Assembly (NCBI GenBank): GCA_002316215.1 | Contig: DCDB01000099.1 | Span: 1-10,756 of the forward strand | Length of the DNA: 10,756 bases | Direction: 5' to 3' | Origin: Lachnospiraceae bacterium UBA1066 | GTDB taxonomy: Bacteria; Bacillota; Clostridia; Lachnospirales; Lachnospiraceae | Made by a program: the position numbers and the translations under genes | Part shown: positions 6,531 to 10,756 of the stretch, in pieces | How positions within the stretch are numbered: position 1 is the stretch's first letter | Layout of the letters: the number at the start of each line of letters is the position of its first letter | Notes under the pieces: model-generated | Told to the model about the DNA's origin: nothing | The model's database searches: none | What the model saw: only the letters and a program-made list of their open reading frames with translations

Positions 6531-6612
6531 AAAAATCTCCTCGCAAATAATTGCTGCATGCCTAAAACGATGATTGCTTCAATACGTCGCCTGCACGGCT
6601 TCCGGCTTTTTC

Positions 6613-7509
6613 TTATCCGTCCGCGCCGAGTTTCGTCTCCAGTGCAAATATCGCGGCGGCGGAAACGGGGTCACGTACGATGACGGCGTCGGAGCCGGCG
6701 GCAAGGACACCGACCGCGGACATGATTTCCATTTTCCTGCCGCGCTCCAGGCGATCTCCCCAGCCCGGCATATCTTCTTCTCCTGCCTGCGCCTCTTTCG
6801 TTCCCCATGAATCCGGACCGATCAGAGTAACGACCGGCATCTGAAGCATCTTATCGTCCTGTGATAGGGCAGCCGCCCGGATGCGTTCCATCGTTGAAAC
6901 AAGATATTCAAAACCGTAGCCGCAGGCTGCATTTCCGGCGTTAATGACGATATGATCCTCCGGAATGCCGGCCTGGACCGCAAGCACATCAAGCTGCTTG
7001 GCCAGATTTATGTCAACCGATGACTCCGCGCCCAGAATAACTTCGGGTGCAGATTTCTTAAAGGCTTCCAGATTCTCTTCCTTTGCGGAAAGAAGCAGGA
7101 TGCCGTACCCTGTAAGCGCACAGGCGCAGGCGGGCAGAAGTTCGGCGTCTTTTTCCGTATTGTCGCAGCCGGCTACCGCTATCGGTTTATTCTTAATCCT
7201 GCCGGCGGCATTTTCCACAAGCTTAAGAAGCTCCTCCGTGGATTTATTTTCATTGTTCGGGTCGCCTCCCGCAAGATGCAGGCAAATGAAATCCACATAC
7301 TCCAGGGCGTCATAACCGGCGCATTTTTCAAGGAACTCCGGATCCGTATCAAGAACTTCAAGACCGACGATCCGGCGGTGCGGCTCTACTTTATCAAAGC
7401 TATAAAAAGGATACGTCGCTTCGCCCCCGAAAGAAAGCCGGTGACCTTCCGGTCCGAAAGTCACCTCGCGGATTGCCCCGCGAAACACTTGTTTTTTCAA
7501 TTCTGGCAT
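6613..7509 (-). CDS. acsD: Corrinoid iron-sulfur protein small (delta) subunit
   Basis: AcsD is the TIM-barrel partner of AcsC; together they hold the cobamide that shuttles the methyl group from AcsE. The 298 residues are slightly shorter than the roughly 320 of well-studied homologues. Family motifs visible: LSFGGEATYPFYSFD (25-39), GLEVLDTDPEF (49-59), the HLAGGDPNNEN region (78-88), DINLAKQLDVL (166-176), CGYGFEYLVSTMERIRAAAL (196-215), SWGTKEAQ (234-241), PGWGDRLERGR (248-258) and AGSDAVIVRDP (271-281). The start ATG 7509 has AAGGAG nine bases upstream. It stands between metF (129-base gap containing an inverted repeat) and acsC. Nothing seems missing in the core; the shorter size reflects the N-terminal half. 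The main alternative, a CFeSP-like protein with another methyl acceptor, cannot be excluded because CODH/ACS genes are not visible. Confidence 0.94.
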   Translation of the reverse strand: MPELKKQVFRGAIREVTFGPEGHRLSFGGEATYPFYSFDKVEPHRRIVGLEVLDTDPEFLEKCAGYDALEYVDFICLHLAGGDPNNENKSTEELLKLVENAAGRIKNKPIAVAGCDNTEKDAELLPACACALTGYGILLLSAKEENLEAFKKSAPEVILGAESSVDINLAKQLDVLAVQAGIPEDHIVINAGNAACGYGFEYLVSTMERIRAAALSQDDKMLQMPVVTLIGPDSWGTKEAQAGEEDMPGWGDRLERGRKMEIMSAVGVLAAGSDAVIVRDPVSAAAIFALETKLGADG

Positions 7510-7575
7510 ATGGCTGAACTCCTTGTCCGTCTTTTATTCCATGTTTTACAGATTTTTGCTTCCTCAAAAACTTAA

Positions 7576-7615
7576 TTACGTGTATTTCCTGCCCGTTCTG
7601 CTTGTTTACACGTAA
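7576..7615. promoter_or_regulatory. 9-bp inverted repeat in the metF-acsD gap (candidate operator)
   Basis: Perfect arms ttacgtgta (7576-7584) and tacacgtaa (7607-7615) flank a 22-base spacer; arm centres are 31 bases apart, about three helical turns. The right arm is itself part of a dyad (ttac-ac-gtaa) and the left nearly so. It lies upstream of acsD and after metF. It could be a paired operator for a dimeric regulator or an RNA hairpin; no T-tract follows. Confidence 0.4.
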
Positions 7616-7638
7616 CCGCCGCACCCGGCGGCACGGCT

Positions 7639-8514
7639 TTATTTACGATAAGCGATGCCGCAGCCTTCGCAGATATCGAGGATAGCTTCGGCTTTGTTGA
7701 GGGTGAAGAAATGCAGGCCGCCGATTCCGAGGGACATATATTCATAAACCTGCCGGATTGTATATTCTATCCCCGCTTTTCTGAAGTCTTCTTCCGAATC
7801 ATTATAATGACGGGATATAAGTTCCGCAAGAGGCTGAGGGATGGAGCAGCCATTCAGCGACAGGCACATTTTTATGATGGAATTTTTATTGAGGACCGGC
7901 ATGATCCCGACATCGACCGGAATCCGGACGCCCGCTTTCCGTATATTGTCCAGCCATCTTTTAAAATGTTCCGTATCAAAGCAGAGCTGTGTCATCAGGA
8001 AATCCGCTCCGGAGTCCTGCTTCATGCGAAGGTGTGCAATGTCTTCGGCAAATGTTTCCGACTCGATATGTTTTTCCGGTGCCCCGGCCATGGCAATGAC
8101 GAACGAGTTTCCGTATTCCTGCCGAAGAAAACTGATCAGCTCGCTGGCATGTGAAAAGTCACCGCGCGTTCCTTCCCAGCCGGCCGGTATATCGCCTCTT
8201 AAGGCAAGAATATGGTTCACTCCGATGAGGAGGCACTTTTCCATCTGTTTCTTGATGTCCTCGCGCGTGCTGCCGATACAGGTAAAATGCGAAATCGGAA
8301 CGGTTTTTCCGGAATCGCGGATTGCCTTGCAGATTTCCATATGCCTCCCGGCATTTGTCCCGTTGGCACCGTAAGTACAGCTGATAAAATCCGGCTGCAG
8401 AGTATATAGCCTGTTAAGAACGTTCATTAGGGGTTCGAGCGGTTTGTCCTGCTTCGGCGGGAAAACCTCAAATGAAACCGTCATTCTTTTTTTCATGATT
8501 TCAGGTATTGTCAT
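7639..8514 (-). CDS. metF: Methylenetetrahydrofolate reductase
   Basis: MetF is an FAD enzyme that reduces 5,10-methylene-THF to 5-methyl-THF, supplying the substrate of AcsE (and of methionine synthase). The 291 residues form a single TIM barrel of the short bacterial type. Key residues by comparison with the E. coli enzyme: E16 in VSFEVFPPK (E28), D108 in LALRGDIP (D120) and Q176 in TQLCFD (Q183); GIMP (203-206) and the C-terminal GLHFFTLN (266-273) are also standard. AGGAGG lies five bases before ATG 8514. It is the first gene of the methyl-branch cluster, 129 bases before acsD, and diverges from the aldo/keto reductase. Many acetogens pair MetF with the Zn/Fe-S partner MetV; no metV is seen here, so its electron donor is open. 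Confidence 0.95.
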   Translation of the reverse strand: MTIPEIMKKRMTVSFEVFPPKQDKPLEPLMNVLNRLYTLQPDFISCTYGANGTNAGRHMEICKAIRDSGKTVPISHFTCIGSTREDIKKQMEKCLLIGVNHILALRGDIPAGWEGTRGDFSHASELISFLRQEYGNSFVIAMAGAPEKHIESETFAEDIAHLRMKQDSGADFLMTQLCFDTEHFKRWLDNIRKAGVRIPVDVGIMPVLNKNSIIKMCLSLNGCSIPQPLAELISRHYNDSEEDFRKAGIEYTIRQVYEYMSLGIGGLHFFTLNKAEAILDICEGCGIAYRK

Positions 8515-8574
8515 TTCAGCCTCCTGTAAAGATATCGTAACATAACCTTACTTTCTAATTCATATCTTTATGCT

Positions 8575-8603
8575 ATACTAACAAAATATATGGTTTATAA
8601 CAA
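8575..8603 (-). promoter_or_regulatory. Possible metF promoter
   Basis: Minus-strand TTGTTA (8598-8603) and TAGTAT (8575-8580) are 17 bases apart, each 4/6 to consensus, about 60 bases before the metF start in an A+T-rich divergent region. It would drive metF-acsD-acsC. Weak call. Confidence 0.35.
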
Positions 8604-8621
8604 GTTAAAAACTGCTATAAA
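8594..8621 (+). promoter_or_regulatory. Possible promoter of the aldo/keto reductase gene (extended -10)
   Basis: TGC-TATAAA (8613-8621) is an extended -10 with a poor -35 TTTATA (8594-8599) 16 bases upstream. A second candidate, TGC-TATACT (8571-8579), lies further upstream and overlaps the proposed metF -10 on the other strand, so the divergent promoters may interfere with each other. Confidence 0.35.
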
Positions 8622-8683
8622 ATCAGTTTCATTTCAAAGTAACTATAGAAAATTTGTGGAATCAAAAGGAATGCGAGGGTCGG

Positions 8684-9502
8684 ATGGATCTGAATTTTAC
8701 TTTAAACTCAGGAACCATGATGCCGAAGCTGGGGCTCGGCCTCTATAAAGCTGTTTCGGAAGGAGAAGTTGTACAGGCGATCAAGGATGCCTCTACTTTA
8801 GGCTACCGTCTTTTTGATACAGCTTCTGCTTATAAGAACGAAGAAGAGGTTGGACTCGGTTTAAAAGCCTGCGGCATTCCGCGCAGTGAGCTTTTCATTA
8901 CCACCAAAATCTGGAATACGGCTCAGAGAATCGGAAATGTTGAGGGAGCCTTTGAAAGAAGTCTTGAGCGTCTCGGTCTTGATTATGTGGATCTTTACCT
9001 TATCCACTGGCCTGTTCCGGGCTGTTATCTTGATACGTGGCATGCCCTCGAGAAGATTTATAAGTCAGGGCGCGCACGCGCTATCGGCGTATCGAATTTT
9101 AATGAAATACAAATTCAGGACATTATCGATCATTCCGAAACTGTCCCTGCTGTCAACCAGATCGAGTATCATCCGCTTTTCAATCAGGACAGCATCCGTA
9201 CCTACTGCCAGAACCTCGGCATTGCCGTTCAGGCTTATGCGCCGCTCGCACGCGGAGCTTACCTGGACAAAGACGTCCTGAAAAAGATTGCGCAGAAGTA
9301 TAATCGTTCAACAGCTCAGATCGGCCTTCGCTGGATTCTTCAAAAGGGTATCGGCGTCATTCCGAAGTCCGTCCATCTCGACCGGATCCTGCAGAACAGC
9401 CAGATATTCGATTTTGAGCTGGATGATCTTGAAATGGCAACCATTGATTCGTTAAATGAAGGCTACCGCAGCGCCAGCATTCCGGAAGACATGCAGATCT
9501 GA
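8684..9502 (+). CDS. Aldo/keto reductase (AKR5-like, NADPH-dependent)
   Basis: A cytosolic (beta/alpha)8 oxidoreductase that reduces aldehydes or ketones with NAD(P)H; the true substrate cannot be told from sequence. Catalytic tetrad D45, Y50, K75 and H108 is intact, within the signatures GYRLFDTASAYKNEEEVG (40-57), YLIHWP (105-110) and IPKSV (226-230). GVSNF (135-139) and NQIEYHP (158-164) are typical of the family that includes 2,5-diketo-D-gluconate reductases. I chose ATG 8684 (272 residues) rather than TTG 8654 because GAGGG (8675-8679) precedes it closely and homologues begin near the FTLNSGTMMPKLGLG segment. It is the only plus-strand gene, divergent from metF and convergent with gpsA. 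Its last codons (PEDMQI) and stop belong to the first unit of a 62-bp repeat. No direct link to the methyl branch is evident. Confidence 0.9.
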   Translation: MDLNFTLNSGTMMPKLGLGLYKAVSEGEVVQAIKDASTLGYRLFDTASAYKNEEEVGLGLKACGIPRSELFITTKIWNTAQRIGNVEGAFERSLERLGLDYVDLYLIHWPVPGCYLDTWHALEKIYKSGRARAIGVSNFNEIQIQDIIDHSETVPAVNQIEYHPLFNQDSIRTYCQNLGIAVQAYAPLARGAYLDKDVLKKIAQKYNRSTAQIGLRWILQKGIGVIPKSVHLDRILQNSQIFDFELDDLEMATIDSLNEGYRSASIPEDMQI

Positions 9503-9574
9503 GTTATGAATGGTACCAGGCTTTGGCGCCTGATTTCCAGCTCCCGGAAGGCATGCAGGTCTGAGAAATAAATG

Positions 9575-9598
9575 AAATCAGGCTTTAGCGCCTGATTT
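9575..9598. terminator. Bidirectional terminator-like hairpin (middle repeat unit)
   Basis: Perfect 9-bp arms aaatcaggc and gcctgattt with a six-base loop, A-rich before and T-containing after on both strands, between convergent genes. The trailing T run is short, so efficiency may be moderate. A degenerate copy with a 5-bp core occurs at 9513-9536. Confidence 0.5.
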
Positions 9599-9636
9599 CC
9601 AGCTCCCGGAAGACATGCGGATCTGAGTAATAAATG

Positions 9637-9660
9637 AAATCAGGCTTTAGTGCCTGATTT
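9637..9660. terminator. Terminator-like hairpin overlapping the gpsA stop codon
   Basis: Same 9-bp stem as the middle unit (aaatcaggc, loop tttagt, gcctgattt). On the minus strand the stem encodes the last gpsA residues and the TGA (9640-9642), and is followed by CATTTATTA. It may terminate gpsA transcription and, for the plus strand, be a third barrier after the aldo/keto reductase. Confidence 0.5.
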
Positions 9661-10680
9661 CCAGCTTTCCGGCAGTTCATTTTCCTGAATGCGTATTTCA
9701 ATTTTTTTGTCTCTCAGCATCAGGTCTTCTACCGCCGCCTTCGGATCCTTTCCGTCAAATAAAACCTTGTTTACTTCCCGGATAATCGGCATTTCGGCTT
9801 TGTATTTCTCCGAAAGGCGAAGAGCGGCTCTGGCGGAATATACACCTTCTACAACCTGTCCTACTTCGTCCATCGCTTCGTTCATACTCTTTCCCTGCCC
9901 GACCAGGATGCCGGCTCTTCTGTTGCGGCTGTGCATGGAAGCGCACGTCACGACGAGATCGCCGATTCCGGAAAGACCGTAAAGCGTATCGTCAAAAGCT
10001 CCCATTTTCAGGGCAAGACCGGTAATCTCATGAATTCCTCGCGTTATTAATGCGGCCTTGCAGTTATCGCCGAAGCCCATGCCGTCCGCCATGCCCGCCG
10101 CAAGGGCAATCACATTTTTAAGCGATCCGCCAAGTTCAACGCCCAGGACATCGGGACTTGCATAAACCCTGAATACCGGACTCATGAAAATGTTCTGGAC
10201 ATATTCAGCAAGCAGCCGCGCCTTTGATGCCGCAACTACGGAAGTCGGAAGTCCGCGCACCACTTCTTCCGCATGGCTCGGTCCCGACAGGACAGCGTAA
10301 ACGGCATCCGGAAGAAGTTCTTCCAGGATATCCGTCTGCGTCATCAGGGTTCCGTCCTCAATGCCCTTCGTGACCGTGACAATCTTCTGCCCTTTCTTAA
10401 GGAATTCCTTCATTTCACATGCTGTCTCCCGCGTTCCCGGAGAAGCGACAGCCATGACGATGAGATCACGTCCCGTCATGGCTTCTTTAAGATCACAGGT
10501 AAAAGAAAGATTCTCAGGGAGAAGGACACCAGGAAGCTTATCCAGGCTGTGTGTTTCTTTCAGCATCCGGATGGTCTTTTCTTTATGCGACCAAAGGATG
10601 CAGTCATGTCCATTTTCGCTCAGGAGCCGCGCAAGTGCTGTTCCCCATGCGCCCGCTCCGATTACTGCCGTTCTGGCCAT
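9640..10680 (-). CDS. gpsA: NAD(P)H-dependent glycerol-3-phosphate dehydrogenase
   Basis: GpsA reduces dihydroxyacetone phosphate to sn-glycerol-3-phosphate for phospholipid synthesis. The N-terminal Rossmann fold has IGAGAWGTALA (7-17) and a second nucleotide-contact segment VMAVASP (75-81); TVTKGIE (102-108) and LSGPSHAEEV (131-140) follow. The catalytic lysine is K188 in GGSLKNVIALAAGMADGMGFG (184-204), with SGIGDLVVTC (237-246) and SRNRRAG (251-257) in the C-terminal domain. At 346 residues it is slightly longer than usual; the extra tail (about 328-346) ends inside the 62-bp repeat, so the last residues were probably gained with the duplication or predate it as its source. GAGAGG lies seven bases before the ATG. 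It is a housekeeping gene convergent with the aldo/keto reductase and not obviously part of the acs cluster. Confidence 0.96.
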   Translation of the reverse strand: MARTAVIGAGAWGTALARLLSENGHDCILWSHKEKTIRMLKETHSLDKLPGVLLPENLSFTCDLKEAMTGRDLIVMAVASPGTRETACEMKEFLKKGQKIVTVTKGIEDGTLMTQTDILEELLPDAVYAVLSGPSHAEEVVRGLPTSVVAASKARLLAEYVQNIFMSPVFRVYASPDVLGVELGGSLKNVIALAAGMADGMGFGDNCKAALITRGIHEITGLALKMGAFDDTLYGLSGIGDLVVTCASMHSRNRRAGILVGQGKSMNEAMDEVGQVVEGVYSARAALRLSEKYKAEMPIIREVNKVLFDGKDPKAAVEDLMLRDKKIEIRIQENELPESWKSGTKA

Positions 10681-10717
10681 CTTTCCGCCTCTCTCGTTTC
10701 TTCCGTTTATAAATCAA

Positions 10718-10756
10718 TTAAGCTCCGGCTAGCTGCTTTCTGCTTTTAGCTTTCTG
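10718..10756 (-). CDS. Possible 3' end of the gene upstream of gpsA (partial)
   Basis: One minus-strand frame is open from the window edge for 12 codons (QKAKSRKQLAGA) to a TAA at 10718-10720, 37 bases before gpsA. The basic tail would suit PlsY, a frequent gpsA neighbour in Firmicutes, but the fragment is too short to recognise. No promoter for gpsA is apparent in 10681-10717, in keeping with read-through from an upstream gene. Confidence 0.2.
   Translation of the reverse strand, partial: QKAKSRKQLAGA

Larger units (their letters stand above)
9479..9664. repeat. Three 62-bp tandem units joining the 3' ends of the aldo/keto reductase and gpsA
   Basis: Units 9479-9540, 9541-9602 and 9603-9664 abut exactly. 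Units two and three differ at five of 62 positions; unit one is more divergent. Each contains an aldo/keto reductase-like C-terminus with stop (PEDMQI, PEGMQV, PEDMRI followed by tga) and a hairpin. Unit one supplies the real end of the aldo/keto reductase, and unit three the last eight codons and stop (9640-9642) of gpsA. Confidence 0.95.

Noticed and set aside
7616..7631. GC-rich hairpin ccgcc/ggcgg after metF as a terminator
   Set aside because: Only five pairs with no T-tract on the minus strand, and acsD follows in the same direction.
8654..8683. TTG start adding ten residues to the aldo/keto reductase
   Set aside because: ATG 8684 has GAGGG just upstream and matches where the family fold begins; the TTG has no good ribosome binding site.
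8515..8683. Cobalamin or folate riboswitch upstream of metF
   Set aside because: The region is short, A+T-rich and lacks conserved riboswitch boxes; only promoter-like motifs are visible.
9479..9664. CRISPR-like array between the aldo/keto reductase and gpsA
   Set aside because: The units abut with no spacers, include coding ends, and no cas genes are present; it is a simple tandem duplication.

Overview
The window reads as a chromosomal segment of a Clostridia-type Firmicute, probably an acetogen or a relative with acetogen-like one-carbon metabolism. The reasons are strong GGAGG-type ribosome binding sites, sigma-A-like promoters, roughly half G+C, and clear homologues of the Wood-Ljungdahl methyl-branch proteins. 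The genus cannot be fixed from the sequence alone.

Layout. Seven genes on the minus strand, read from right to left (8514 down to 28), form a one-carbon/corrinoid cluster: metF (methylene-THF reductase), acsD and acsC (small and large subunits of the corrinoid iron-sulfur protein), a two-gene insert satD plus a DUF3307 membrane protein, acsE (methyl-THF:corrinoid methyltransferase), and a 2Fe-2S/ASKHA reductive activator of corrinoid proteins (RACE, AcsV-like). To the right are a plus-strand aldo/keto reductase (8684-9502), divergent from metF, and a minus-strand gpsA (9640-10680) that converges on it. At the right edge a few codons of an upstream gene may be present.

How the genes fit together. 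MetF makes 5-methyl-THF, AcsE moves the methyl group to the cobamide of AcsC/AcsD, and the RACE protein reactivates Co(II) to Co(I). CODH/ACS (acsA/acsB) and metV are not in this window, so the final use of the methyl group (acetyl-CoA synthesis or something else) cannot be decided here. satD and DUF3307 are not known Wood-Ljungdahl genes. They have their own near-consensus promoter and look like a separate two-gene module placed between acsC and acsE.

Most unusual aspects. (1) SatD has sequence features reminiscent of class III nucleotidyl cyclases, followed by a helix-turn-helix and a 54-residue His/Glu tail built of 18 nine-base units. Its partner is a polytopic membrane protein with conserved His/Asp residues. 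(2) The locus is unusually rich in short tandem duplications: nine 11-residue units inside the RACE protein, the 9-bp array in satD, a 31-bp doublet after acsC, and three 62-bp units between the aldo/keto reductase and gpsA that supply both gene ends and a hairpin. (3) AcsC and RACE carry extra low-complexity insertions compared with their families. (4) A palindromic REP-like sequence overlaps the end of the RACE gene at the left edge.
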